NCBI GenBank assembly: GCA_044370475.1
Contig: JBILVK010000050.1
Coordinates: 1-21,225, forward strand
Direction: 5' to 3'
Length of the DNA stretch: 21,225 nucleotides
Source: B1 sp044370475
Lineage (GTDB): Bacteria > Bacteroidota > Bacteroidia > UKL13-3
The notes under the pieces are model-generated. The model searched no databases and was not told where the DNA came from. It saw only the letters and a list, made by a program, of their open reading frames with translations. The position numbers and the translations under genes were made by a program. This document shows positions 1 to 7,681 of this stretch, one piece after another (position 1 is the stretch's first letter; each line of letters starts with the position of its first letter).

Positions 1-2
1 AA

Positions 3-1013
3 ACGCGTGTGGGCGGACATCGCTTAACCGCAGTAGATTTGGCGTCTTTTATTCTGAGTACGCTTAAAAAAATGGCAGATGATGTCATTGGTTACAATTG
101 CACTAAAGCTATTATTGGTCGACCCGTTTTCTTCGATGATGAAGATGCTTCTAAAGACGAGTTGGCGCAAAAGCGACTCAAATTGGCGGCTCAAAAAGCG
201 GGCTTTACAGACGTTGCTTTTCAGTTTGAGCCCATTGGGGCAGCTTTTGCTTATGAGAAGGAAATAAGCACCAAAGAACGCGTTCTGGTGGCAGATTTAG
301 GCGGTGGTACCAGCGATTTTACTTTAATAAACCTCGATCCAACGCAAACAGGCAAGAAAGACCGGCGCAAAGACATTGTGGCCACTGGGGGCATTTACAT
401 TGGTGGAGATAATTTTGATTCTGCTTTCATGTTCGAGGTAGGTACACCTTATTTTGGTCGCGGCGTGCAATACCAATCCATGCCCAATAAAATGCTTAGC
501 CTACCACTTTCCTTTTTTACCAATATCTGTTCTTGGGAGAAAATGAACTTCTTTAACGGACAAAAAATTAAGAACGATCTGAACCGATATTATTTTTTAA
601 CCAATAACAATCCCAAGTTCAAAAACCTCCTAACCCTCACAGAACATAACCTGGGATATGCTGTTTTTCAAGCCATAGAAAAAACAAAAATTGAGCTCTC
701 AAACAATACCTCAAGCAGCTTTCAATACAGCAATATGGACATTCATATCAATGAGCAAATCTCCTTATTGCAATACAATCAAATCATTCAAAAAGATGTT
801 GTTAAAATTGAGAATTACCTCAATCAATTCTTGCTCACAAACCATATTCAACCGCATCAATTAGACAGTATTTTTATCACGGGTGGCACTTCTTTGGTTC
901 AGGCCATCCAAGAGCTCTTTAAAACAAAATTCCCCAATACCAAAATCAATTCGGGAGATAACTTCATCAGCGTGGCCAAGGGCCTAGCCTATAGCGGATA
1001 CTTGTTTAATTAG
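3..1013 (+). CDS. Hsp70 family protein (YegD-like), 5' end cut by window
   Basis: This is the C-terminal three quarters of an actin-fold Hsp70-type ATPase, probably a cytoplasmic chaperone of the YegD branch. The frame stays open to the left edge (Thr-Arg precede the GTG at 9), so the true start lies outside the window; YegD proteins are about 450 residues and 337 codons are visible here. Numbered from the GTG at 9, the phosphate-2 loop DLGGGTSDF is at residues 96-104, followed by GGIYIGGDNFD, and the adenosine-site motif FITGGTSLVQAI is near 289-300. No substrate-binding domain follows, as expected for YegD-like rather than DnaK-like proteins. Its stop codon overlaps that of the convergent rarA. 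The family assignment is firm; the physiological client is unknown. Confidence 0.85.
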   Translation, partial: TRVGGHRLTAVDLASFILSTLKKMADDVIGYNCTKAIIGRPVFFDDEDASKDELAQKRLKLAAQKAGFTDVAFQFEPIGAAFAYEKEISTKERVLVADLGGGTSDFTLINLDPTQTGKKDRRKDIVATGGIYIGGDNFDSAFMFEVGTPYFGRGVQYQSMPNKMLSLPLSFFTNICSWEKMNFFNGQKIKNDLNRYYFLTNNNPKFKNLLTLTEHNLGYAVFQAIEKTKIELSNNTSSSFQYSNMDIHINEQISLLQYNQIIQKDVVKIENYLNQFLLTNHIQPHQLDSIFITGGTSLVQAIQELFKTKFPNTKINSGDNFISVAKGLAYSGYLFN

Positions 1014-2287
1014 TACTTATACTTCTCCTTCCAACGGGCTTTTAAAAAGGCCCTTTGCTCATTTTCACGCGCATTATTTCCGGGCTCATAAAACTTTTGT
1101 CCGCTAATATTATCTGGCAAAAATTCTTGTTCCACAAAATTGTTTTCATACACATGGGCATACGCATATTCCTTGCCGTAGTTCAACTCTTTCATTAGCT
1201 TGGTAGGCGCATTTCGCAAATGCAAAGGCACTGGCAAATTACCTGTCTTTTCAACGGTTGCCAGGGCATCATTGATAGCCAAATATGAGGCATTGCTCTT
1301 CACCGAAGTTGCCAAATATATTGCACATTGCGACAAGATTATCCTGCTCTCTGGATTCCCAATTTTATGCACCGCATCAAAACAATTACTCGCAATTAAC
1401 AGAGCATTTGGATTGGCATTGCCAATGTCTTCACTGGCCAAAATCAACATGCGCCTTGCTATAAACTCAACCGACTCGCCGCCATGCAACATCCTTGCAA
1501 GCCAATACACAGCAGCATTTGGGTCGCTCCCCCTAATAGATTTTATAAAGGCAGATATCACATTATAATGTTCCTCACCGCCTTTGTCGTACTTGCTTGT
1601 GCGCTTCTGCAAGATCTTGCCAACCCACGCATTCGTGACCACAATTTTGCATGGCTCTGGAACCTGACTCACCAGCAATTCCAATAGGTTCAGCAATTTT
1701 CTGCCATCTCCTTCGCTATGCTGCAACAACAATTCACACTCGTTTAATTCAATATCATATTGCTTTAAAAATTCATCTTGCGCTATGGCTTGGTTCAGCA
1801 ATTCAATCAATTCTTCTTTGCTTAACTCGTTTAAAACATATACTTGAGCCCTGCTCAACAAAGCGTTGTTAACCTCAAAACTGGGGTTCTCTGTGGTTGC
1901 CCCAATTAATATGATGCTGCCATTCTCAACCGCACCCAACAAGGCATCTTGCTGACTCTTATTAAACCTATGTATCTCATCCAAAAACAACAAAACCTTG
2001 CCCAGTTTTTTGGCCTCCTCAATCACCTTCCTCACCTCCGCAACACCAGCCTGTATGGCACTCAAATAATAAAAATGCAAACTCAATTCGGCCCCAATAA
2101 TGCGCGCCAAAGTGGTCTTGCCAACCCCAGGAGGTCCCCACAAAATCATCGAAGGAATGTTTTTGTTTTGCACCGCTTGAAATATCGGCGCACCTGGCGC
2201 AAGCAAGTGTTTCTGACCAATCATGTCGGCCAGCTTTTGAGGCCTAACACGCTCTGCCAGCGGTTTAAGAGGAGTGGAGAATAGCAT
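1010..2287 (-). CDS. rarA: Replication-associated recombination protein A, AAA+ ATPase (RarA/MgsA)
   Basis: RarA is a clamp-loader-like AAA+ ATPase that acts at stalled replication forks. I place the start at the ATG at 2287, giving 425 residues: the family N-terminus (PLAERVRPQKLADMIGQ) begins just inside it. The 49 extra codons open further upstream run into the divergent rlpA gene and resemble nothing. Walker A GPPGVGKT is at residues 51-58, Walker B VLLFLDEIH at 98-106 and the sensor-1 region ATTENPSF at 130-137. The C-terminal part contains the typical RarA segment with ARRMLILASEDIGNANP. It is divergent from rlpA with 41 bp between starts and tail-to-tail with the Hsp70 gene, sharing 4 bp at the stops, so no terminator fits between them. 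Confidence 0.95.
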   Translation of the reverse strand: MLFSTPLKPLAERVRPQKLADMIGQKHLLAPGAPIFQAVQNKNIPSMILWGPPGVGKTTLARIIGAELSLHFYYLSAIQAGVAEVRKVIEEAKKLGKVLLFLDEIHRFNKSQQDALLGAVENGSIILIGATTENPSFEVNNALLSRAQVYVLNELSKEELIELLNQAIAQDEFLKQYDIELNECELLLQHSEGDGRKLLNLLELLVSQVPEPCKIVVTNAWVGKILQKRTSKYDKGGEEHYNVISAFIKSIRGSDPNAAVYWLARMLHGGESVEFIARRMLILASEDIGNANPNALLIASNCFDAVHKIGNPESRIILSQCAIYLATSVKSNASYLAINDALATVEKTGNLPVPLHLRNAPTKLMKELNYGKEYAYAHVYENNFVEQEFLPDNISGQKFYEPGNNARENEQRAFLKARWKEKYKY

Positions 2288-2312
2288 AAATTTACCTAAA
2301 AAAAGAATTCCG

Positions 2313-2328
2313 TATCTTTGCCAAAGTA
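2313..2328. promoter_or_regulatory. Back-to-back -7 boxes of a divergent rarA/rlpA promoter
   Basis: TATCTTTG (2313-2320, + strand) fits the Bacteroidota -7 box TAnnTTTG and lies 8 nt before the rlpA ATG. Directly adjacent, the minus strand reads TACTTTGG (2328-2321), close to the same box and to the rpsF box TACTTTCG. It would serve rarA with a leader of roughly 27 nt. Together they form an imperfect palindrome, CTTTG-CC-AAAG at the core. TTTA at 2291-2294 is a possible -33 element for rlpA; I saw no clear -33 for rarA. Assigned by motif only. Confidence 0.5.
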
Positions 2329-2793
2329 ATGCAAAAAAAATTACTCCTTTTCTATTTTTTAATTCCATTCTTCGGTCTGAACCAAAGCATGGCGCAATCC
2401 AATATCCCAATGGATACCTCCGCCAATGCCCCAACCATGTTCTACCAAGAGGGAAAGGCCAGCTATTACGCCAATAGCCTGCACGGAAAAAGAACGGCCA
2501 GTGGCGAAAAATACAACAAGAAAAAACTCACCGCAGCCCATCGCACCTTGCCACTAGGCACGCGCATCAAAGTCACCAACAAAAAAACAGGTAAGTGGGT
2601 AATCGTGGTGGTAAATGATCGCGGACCCTATTCCAAAAGATACATCTTAGATTTATCCTACCGTGCTGCGCGCCATCTTGGCATGACACAAGGTGCAGGC
2701 TACGCCCGCGTGGTAATAGAAGAACTTCCACCCAAAGACCCCAATTGGCCCCAAAAACACGTCCCAGAACCTCCCGGACAAGGCCTGCATTAA
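2329..2793 (+). CDS. rlpA: RlpA-like septal ring lytic transglycosylase family protein
   Basis: A secreted double-psi beta-barrel protein of 154 residues. RlpA proteins cleave naked (stem-peptide-free) glycan strands of peptidoglycan. Residues 1-23 form a signal peptide ending near SMAQS. The RlpA core follows: GKASYYANSLHGKRTASGE at 42-60, AAHRTLPLGTRIKVTN at 69-84, VVNDRGP at 94-100 and ILDLSYRAARHLG at 106-118. His71 and Asp97 lie 26 residues apart, matching the spacing of the two residues required for activity in Pseudomonas RlpA. There is no SPOR domain; the protein ends with a short proline-rich tail. No lipobox cysteine is present, so it is probably soluble in the periplasm. The -7-like box sits only 8 nt upstream of the ATG, implying a very short mRNA leader. 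Confidence 0.9.
   Translation: MQKKLLLFYFLIPFFGLNQSMAQSNIPMDTSANAPTMFYQEGKASYYANSLHGKRTASGEKYNKKKLTAAHRTLPLGTRIKVTNKKTGKWVIVVVNDRGPYSKRYILDLSYRAARHLGMTQGAGYARVVIEELPPKDPNWPQKHVPEPPGQGLH
2373..2383 (+). repeat. CGGTCYGAACC motif, copy 1
   Basis: CGGTCTGAACC, with extended match TTCGGTCTGAACCAA at 2371-2385. It lies inside the rlpA signal-peptide coding region, where it encodes FGLNQ. It is one of six exact copies of a dispersed near-palindrome in this window (see findings). Confidence 0.7.
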
Positions 2794-2945
2794 ATTGTTT
2801 TGCCGCCTTTATAATTGATTAATCGTTCTCTGTTCAATAGAGTTTAGCTTGTTTTTTTCGTTTAATCTACACGTTTCTCTTTGAATTTTAATTGCCTAAA
2901 TTTAATAGGAAAGTTTTTAATAGAAGGCGCAATACCATGCAATAA

Positions 2946-2967
2946 AAAGTGCGGTAAAATGCACTTT
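2946..2967. terminator. Small upstream hairpin
   Basis: AAAGTGC (2946-2952) and GCACTTT (2961-2967) can pair around an 8-nt loop. It shares the AAAGTGCA sequence with the strong hairpin at 2995-3040, so it may be a weaker secondary terminator for rlpA or a decayed copy of that element. The rest of 2794-2994 shows no gene. Confidence 0.4.
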
Positions 2968-2994
2968 AGTGTGTAAAATGGCATAAAAACAAAC

Positions 2995-3040
2995 AAAAAG
3001 CGCTTAAAAGTGCATCATACTGCACTTTTAAGCGCTTTTT
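2995..3040. terminator. Bidirectional intrinsic terminator between rlpA and ctpA
   Basis: A perfect 20-bp inverted repeat (arms 2995-3014 and 3021-3040, 6-nt loop TCATAC) runs from an A5 tract to a T5 tract, so both strands present a hairpin followed by a U run. It sits 4 nt beyond the ctpA stop and can terminate ctpA on the minus strand and rlpA on the plus strand. The arms contain the palindrome AGCGCT and AAAAGTGCA. Confidence 0.88.
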
Positions 3041-3044
3041 CTAA

Positions 3045-5048
3045 CTACAAATTATCAATCAACAGTTGAATTGATTCTTCCAAAATAAGATTGCCTTCTT
3101 CCTTATTCTCTTCTTTTAATTTTGCCTTTTGGGCATCTCTTTCTTTCTTCTTCTTATCTGCTAAATCCAATTCAGCCTTATACTTCAGCTCGTTTAAAGT
3201 CAAGTATTTTTTAGCCCTAGCTTCACGCATGCTTTCAATGTCTTCCTTTAGAAATTGGTAGGTAACCAAACTCTGCATACGTGCATCATGCTTTTGTTTC
3301 AACAAAGGCAATTTTCCCTTAGCGTTGCCTTGTGCAGTATAAGTTTGTGGCTTTATTTCATCATAAGGCAATGCAAACTCACTGGCCTCTTCACCATATT
3401 CTTTAGCAGAATAAATGCTCGGAAACTCAATATCTGGTATTACACCCTTAAACTGAGTACTACCACCAGATATGCGATAAAATTTGGCAATAGTTAATTT
3501 TAACTGACCCAATTTCTTACCATCAATATTCACAAACCCATTCAAATCAAATAAGTTCTGAACCGTACCCTTACCATAAGTCTTTTCACCTACAACAAGT
3601 CCTCTATCATAATCTTGAATGGCTGCAGCAAAAATCTCCGAAGCAGATGCACTAAAACGGTTTACCAATACTGCCAAAGGTCCTTCCCAAGTAATACTCT
3701 CATCGCGGTCCTCCTCAGATTTTGTAACACCAAAATGATCCTTCACCGCCACAACCGGACCTTTCTTAATAAACAATCCCGTTAACTCAACTGCCTCCTG
3801 TAAACTGCCACCGCCATTGTTTCTTAAATCAACCACCAAAGCATCTATCGTATCTTTCTTAAGTTCCAATATCAATTTCTTTACATCACGTGTGGTACTT
3901 TTATAATTCTCATCACCTCTTTGCAACGCTGCAACATCCATATAAAAAGTGGGCAACACAATTACACCAGTCTTAAACCTCTTGCCATCAACCATTGTTA
4001 CCTTTACACTGCTCTTGGCACTTTGATCTTCCAATACAATCTTATCTCGTATAATCTCAATAACCTTAGTCTTGTTATTCACCGCATCTACAGACAATAC
4101 CTCCAAGCGCACAATTGTTCCTTTCTTTCCCCTAATTTGAGATACTACATCGTCTAATCGCCAATCCAAAATACTTACCATTTCTCCATCCTTGCCCTGA
4201 CCCACAGCCACAATTTTATCATTGGCAAATAGCTGTTTGCTTTTGTCGGCCGGACCACCCTTTACCACTTCCCTAATTTTAGTATATTCATTTTCGGTTT
4301 GCAAAGTAGCGCCAATGCCCTCCAAACTCAGACTCATACTGGTGGCAAAATCCTCTGCAGCACGCGGCGAAAAATAATTGGTATGCGGGTCGGCTATCTC
4401 CGATAAGGAATTGGCAAAAAACGAAAACACATCCTCGTTTTTAGACTTAGCCATTTGCTTCAGTAAGTTATAATAGCGCTTTCTAACAACCACAGAATAG
4501 GTATTAAAATCCTTGCCATCGGCCTTCAACTGCAAACACTCACTCTTTATTTTGGCCATCCACAAAGCATCATACTCCTTCTGAGATTTCACCCATTTTG
4601 CCTTCTCCCTATCCAACTCAAAAGAATCATTCTTGGTAAAATCAAACTCTTGATTCAAGATAGCAAAAGTATATTGTATGCGATCATAAACACGCGTTTG
4701 ATACACATTGTATATCTCAAATGCCTTACTCACATCACCCATCAATAAATCATTGTCCAATTGCTTCCTATAAGCCTCAAACTTGTCAATATCCTGCTTC
4801 AAAAAATACACCTTCGAAGGATCCAAGTTGTTTAAATAATTATCCAAAAGGGTAGAAGATAACTTATCATCAATCACCAATTTCCGATAATGGTAAGAAT
4901 TCAAAATTTGCCCAATCAATTGAAAAAGCACAGGATGCTGATTCTCCGGCGTAAATACCTTCAATTCAACCTTCGTACTATCTTGGTTTGCTAGCGCAGT
5001 AAGCAGTTGTAGGCATGCAGCAATGCCCAATAAAAATTTCTTTATCAT
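3045..5048 (-). CDS. prc: Carboxy-terminal processing (tail-specific) protease, S41 family
   Basis: A periplasmic serine protease of the Prc/Tsp/CtpA group that degrades or trims proteins from unstructured C-termini. I take the ATG at 5048 (667 residues), because it begins a signal peptide (MIKKFLLGIAACLQLLTALA); a TTG three codons upstream is also open. Order: signal peptide, long helical N-terminal region, PDZ domain (around GIGATLQTENEYTKI and VVKGGPADKSKQLFANDKIVAVGQG), S41 domain with DLRNNGGGSLQEAVELTG, and a basic, coiled-coil-like C-terminal tail. The catalytic Ser-Asp-Lys set fits Prc exactly: Ser468 (middle Ser of FSASASE), Asp479 (QDYD) and Lys493 (YGKGTVQ), spaced +11 and +25. The length matches E. 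coli Prc (682). It is flanked by a strong terminator. Confidence 0.95.
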   Translation of the reverse strand: MIKKFLLGIAACLQLLTALANQDSTKVELKVFTPENQHPVLFQLIGQILNSYHYRKLVIDDKLSSTLLDNYLNNLDPSKVYFLKQDIDKFEAYRKQLDNDLLMGDVSKAFEIYNVYQTRVYDRIQYTFAILNQEFDFTKNDSFELDREKAKWVKSQKEYDALWMAKIKSECLQLKADGKDFNTYSVVVRKRYYNLLKQMAKSKNEDVFSFFANSLSEIADPHTNYFSPRAAEDFATSMSLSLEGIGATLQTENEYTKIREVVKGGPADKSKQLFANDKIVAVGQGKDGEMVSILDWRLDDVVSQIRGKKGTIVRLEVLSVDAVNNKTKVIEIIRDKIVLEDQSAKSSVKVTMVDGKRFKTGVIVLPTFYMDVAALQRGDENYKSTTRDVKKLILELKKDTIDALVVDLRNNGGGSLQEAVELTGLFIKKGPVVAVKDHFGVTKSEEDRDESITWEGPLAVLVNRFSASASEIFAAAIQDYDRGLVVGEKTYGKGTVQNLFDLNGFVNIDGKKLGQLKLTIAKFYRISGGSTQFKGVIPDIEFPSIYSAKEYGEEASEFALPYDEIKPQTYTAQGNAKGKLPLLKQKHDARMQSLVTYQFLKEDIESMREARAKKYLTLNELKYKAELDLADKKKKERDAQKAKLKEENKEEGNLILEESIQLLIDNL

Positions 5049-5053
5049 CACCT

Positions 5054-5084
5054 GCAAGGTATAAAAATAAGTAAATCCAACAAA
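5054..5084 (-). promoter_or_regulatory. Candidate ctpA/prc promoter
   Basis: On the minus strand TTTG (5084-5081), a 19-bp spacer, then TACCTTGC (5061-5054) resembles the -33 TTTG / -7 TAnnTTTG pair. The -7 box ends only 5 nt before the ATG at 5048, so the transcript would be nearly leaderless. Motif evidence only. Confidence 0.4.
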
Positions 5085-5129
5085 TTTGAATCTAAGAGTG
5101 GTCCAATTATTATTTTAACGGCCCTATTT

Positions 5130-5140
5130 CGGTCCGAACC
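5130..5140 (+). repeat. CGGTCYGAACC motif, copy 2 (intergenic)
   Basis: CGGTCCGAACC, with extended match TTCGGTCCGAACCAA at 5128-5142, upstream of the orphan sorting-domain gene and outside any recognised gene. Confidence 0.7.
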
Positions 5141-5186
5141 AACCCATTTTACCCATTTTCTTTTAAAAAGTAGTATTTTGCATGTG

Positions 5187-5453
5187 ATGGCTTCAAATGA
5201 TAAAGAAATAGCAGAAAACAATTTTAGTTTTTATCATGTTTCTGGTACCAATGAAGTGCAACTTAATAATCCAAATGTTTTACCCCTTAAAGCAATCCTT
5301 ACAAACTCCCTTGGCCAAACCGTTTTTTTATTAAATAACCTAAACCAAGCAAAAATGGAATTTCAAATTCCCAACCTTCCCCAAGGTATATATTACCTCC
5401 AATTCTCCTCAGAAAACAATACCCAAACAAAAACCATATCACTTGTAAAATAA
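5187..5453 (+). CDS. Orphan T9SS sorting-domain fragment (88 aa)
   Basis: The protein consists almost entirely of a beta-sandwich segment resembling the type A C-terminal signal that directs proteins through the type IX secretion system. LKAILTNSLGQTVF matches the usual 'iyN.lGq.v' strand, NLPQGIYYLQFSS the 'nLp.GiYil.i' strand, and KTISLVK the basic end. The PNP motif expected at the front is missing (LNNPNVLPLK instead), there is no signal peptide and no cargo domain. The ATG at 5187 is preceded by TATTTTGC (5174-5181), similar to the -7 box but one base short, so it might be expressed. The frame is also open far upstream. I think it is the 3' remnant of a larger secreted-protein gene; a small functional protein is possible but less likely. 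Confidence 0.5.
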   Translation: MASNDKEIAENNFSFYHVSGTNEVQLNNPNVLPLKAILTNSLGQTVFLLNNLNQAKMEFQIPNLPQGIYYLQFSSENNTQTKTISLVK

Positions 5454-5517
5454 GCACCTTTAAACCTTTTTACTTAAAAACCTGACTTATATATAGCAAC
5501 CTATTTATTTTTAATTA

Positions 5518-7215
5518 ATGCCTACCTTAAAAACAAAGCAACTTTGCAAGTACTCTTTCATATGCATATTTTTATGCTTACCTCATTTTTCTTTCAGTGT
5601 AAATATTGAATTAAAATATTCTATTGAAGGGAAAGGACATACTTATGCTAAGTCAAGCACCATTGATGCCCAGGGTAACATCATCATTATTGGGAATTTT
5701 ACAGATACAATTGATATTGACCCTGGAATAGGGATTTACACATTAACTAAAAGTAATTTAAGCTGGGGCATATTTATTGCCAAATTGGATTCACTTGGAC
5801 AATTTATCTGGGGTAAAAGCATTGAGGGGTATGCAAATGTTTATGCTGCTTGTGTTAAAACAGATAAGAATAATAACATTTTTATTAGCGGGGATTTTTA
5901 TTTAAGGGCTGACTTTGACCCAGGTCCCAATAGCTATTATTTAAACTCAAAGGGCCAAAGCGATGCATTTTTACTTAAGTTAAATACTAAGGGTGATTTT
6001 GTTTGGGCAAATCAATTTGGTGGAAAATCAGTTGATGAAGCCTCAGAAATAGAAATCCACCAAAATGAAATGATTTACATGACAGGTACATTCAATGATA
6101 CCATTTACAACCAAATAACCAAAGCACCAATAATTATTTCAAATGGGTTTTCTGATGTTTATTTCGCTAAGTTTAATCAAAATGGGAGTCTTTTATGGTC
6201 CAAATCCTTCGGTGGTAAGAGCGCAGATTTTGGATTTGGTATGGCAATCAATTCCAAAGGTCAGGTTTATTTAATTGGTGAATATTCTTCTACAGTAGAT
6301 TTTGATCCAGGAATTCCGGTTGATGAGCGTAGTTCAAAAAATGGTCCTAACACTTTTATTTCTAAATTCGATTCTTCAGGAAATTATCAGAAAGTAATCA
6401 CAATTAAATCCGAAGGGATAGACCATGGGAACTCAATAACAATAGATCAACATGATGATATTATTGTATGCGGAACAAGTTTTGGGATGATGGAAATTGG
6501 AATAGATTCCCTAAAATATAACTATAATGGTAACGGCGCATTGGTGGCAAAATTTGATTCTTCCTCCCAGTTAGTTTGGGTCAAAATATTTGGAAATAGT
6601 ATGATGAATGTCGGGAACAAAATTGCCTGCGACAAGAATAATGATATATACATAATTGGTGTTTTTGAGGATACAATTAGTTTAGGTTCGATTCAATTTT
6701 ATTCAGAAGGACAAGGTGATGTTTTTATCGCCAAATTAACGAGTGCCGGAGCGGTGGAATGGGCAAATTCCTTTGGTGGAATTGAGTATGATTGGGGCTA
6801 TTCTTTAACAGTAATTAGACCTAATAATATTGTTGCTATTGGCCAATATTATGATGTTGGGTACATAAATAATGATAAGAACAATACATTGGTGTGTAAT
6901 GGACAAAATGCTGCATTTTACTTTCAAATTGCAAATAGACCACTTTTCATTGAGAAAGAGTTTATAAGAACCAATTTGGACTTTTACCCAAACCCAGCAG
7001 CAGATAAAGTAAACATCCTTTTACCACAGAATTATAAAGTTATTAAAGTTATAGCCCTAAATATTATAGGCCAAACATATGATTTGCCATCCACAGAAAA
7101 CTTGGGAGGAAACCTTGAAGTGGATTTATCGCAATTGCCTAAAGGCTTTTTTACTTTACTACTAGATGGAACAGAGACCAATCAAAAGGCTCAAATAAAG
7201 ATAATTCATGACTAA
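5518..7215 (+). CDS. Secreted SBBP-type beta-propeller repeat protein with T9SS type A sorting domain
   Basis: A 565-residue exported protein. Residues 1-28 form a signal peptide ending near PHFSFS. The body consists of repeated units of roughly 50-60 residues with the SBBP pattern: an 'aiD..gNiii.G.f..tidfDPG' half (DIDPGIG, DFDPGPN, DFDPGIP) followed by a 'dvFiaKld..G...WaksfGG' half (FIAKLDSLGQFIWGKS, FLLKLNTKGDFVWANQFGG, FIAKLTSAGAVEWANSFGG). The last 80 residues are a type A sorting domain starting at DFYPNPAADKVNI and ending in short beta strands. This predicts secretion by T9SS and attachment to, or release from, the cell surface; the function of the repeat domain is not known. It has its own intergenic regions and no operon partner. 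No convincing TAnnTTTG box was seen before the ATG. Confidence 0.88.
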   Translation: MPTLKTKQLCKYSFICIFLCLPHFSFSVNIELKYSIEGKGHTYAKSSTIDAQGNIIIIGNFTDTIDIDPGIGIYTLTKSNLSWGIFIAKLDSLGQFIWGKSIEGYANVYAACVKTDKNNNIFISGDFYLRADFDPGPNSYYLNSKGQSDAFLLKLNTKGDFVWANQFGGKSVDEASEIEIHQNEMIYMTGTFNDTIYNQITKAPIIISNGFSDVYFAKFNQNGSLLWSKSFGGKSADFGFGMAINSKGQVYLIGEYSSTVDFDPGIPVDERSSKNGPNTFISKFDSSGNYQKVITIKSEGIDHGNSITIDQHDDIIVCGTSFGMMEIGIDSLKYNYNGNGALVAKFDSSSQLVWVKIFGNSMMNVGNKIACDKNNDIYIIGVFEDTISLGSIQFYSEGQGDVFIAKLTSAGAVEWANSFGGIEYDWGYSLTVIRPNNIVAIGQYYDVGYINNDKNNTLVCNGQNAAFYFQIANRPLFIEKEFIRTNLDFYPNPAADKVNILLPQNYKVIKVIALNIIGQTYDLPSTENLGGNLEVDLSQLPKGFFTLLLDGTETNQKAQIKIIHD

Positions 7216-7497
7216 TACCTTAATTAGAAAAGGTCTTCTATAAAGTTAATCTAAGTCTTGACGCAAAAGTTTCAATTTCCGAACTTTCCTATTTAGTTTT
7301 TAAAGCGCCATGAATTTTCTTAAGACAATAAGCACTTAGGGGCGGTCCGAACCAACAACGCAACTCGATTAAATATAACCCATTTGAAGGCTACCCTTCT
7401 ACTTAACATAAAGCCAAGTGGTTCATTGGTTCAGGTATAGTTTAAATATTGGGCCTTCAATATGATGAGAAGTGTTTAACAATTCTTAGAAAATTTG
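7216..7497. other. Gene-free spacer
   Basis: About 280 bp between the SBBP protein gene and the toxin-antitoxin remnant. I found no open frame of interest, RNA gene or terminator hairpin. The only recognised element is one copy of the CGGTCYGAACC motif at 7343-7353. Confidence 0.6.
7343..7353 (+). repeat. CGGTCYGAACC motif, copy 3 (intergenic)
   Basis: CGGTCCGAACC followed by AA, so the extended match CGGTCCGAACCAA is shared with copy 2. It lies in non-coding DNA. Confidence 0.7.
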
Positions 7498-7505
7498 TAT
7501 CTTCG
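7475..7505 (+). promoter_or_regulatory. Candidate promoter of the antitoxin-like remnant
   Basis: TTTA (7475-7478), a 19-bp spacer, then TATCTTCG (7498-7505) resembles the -33/-7 pair and lies 23 nt before the ATG at 7529. It may be the surviving promoter of the original toxin-antitoxin operon. Confidence 0.4.
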
Positions 7506-7528
7506 AAAATGAAATAATATTCTATTTT

Positions 7529-7681
7529 ATGGTAACCGTTATAAAAAAAGGATCAAGCAAGGCAACTATAAAGCAATTGGTGGATAAGGTTCAGGTAAAA
7601 AAAGGGTTAGATGCAAAGAAATATTCTGGTGTAATCAAATTAAAAAACATACCATTTCAATCAGACAAAAGCATCAGATAA
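7529..7681 (+). pseudogene. Antitoxin-like protein, 3' end lost (50 aa frame)
   Basis: The frame begins MVTVIKKGSSKATIKQLVDK and continues through LDAKKYSGVIKLK, which I recognise as the start of small antitoxins that precede PIN-domain toxins in Bacteroidota. After VIKLK the expected acidic tail is absent and the frame ends within a few codons. From about 7651 a different frame carries the end of a PIN toxin. I infer that a deletion removed the antitoxin tail and most of the toxin. Identification is from memory of the family pattern, so the antitoxin label is moderate. Confidence 0.55.

Noticed and set aside
1200..1568. 122-codon plus-strand frame inside rarA, and similar frames inside ctpA, dnaX and the kinase gene
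   Set aside because: They are antisense to well-supported genes and have no domain-like pattern or credible start.
2288..2434. N-terminal extension of rarA by 49 codons
   Set aside because: The extra residues show no similarity to the family, overlap the divergent rlpA gene and its promoter, and RarA conservation starts at the ATG at 2287.
7216..7528. tRNA or small structured RNA in the gap before the TA scar
   Set aside because: No cloverleaf, CCA end or stable hairpin could be found by eye.
7529..7681. Intact antitoxin gene
   Set aside because: The expected C-terminal tail is replaced by sequence that in another frame is the end of a PIN toxin, which indicates a deletion junction.
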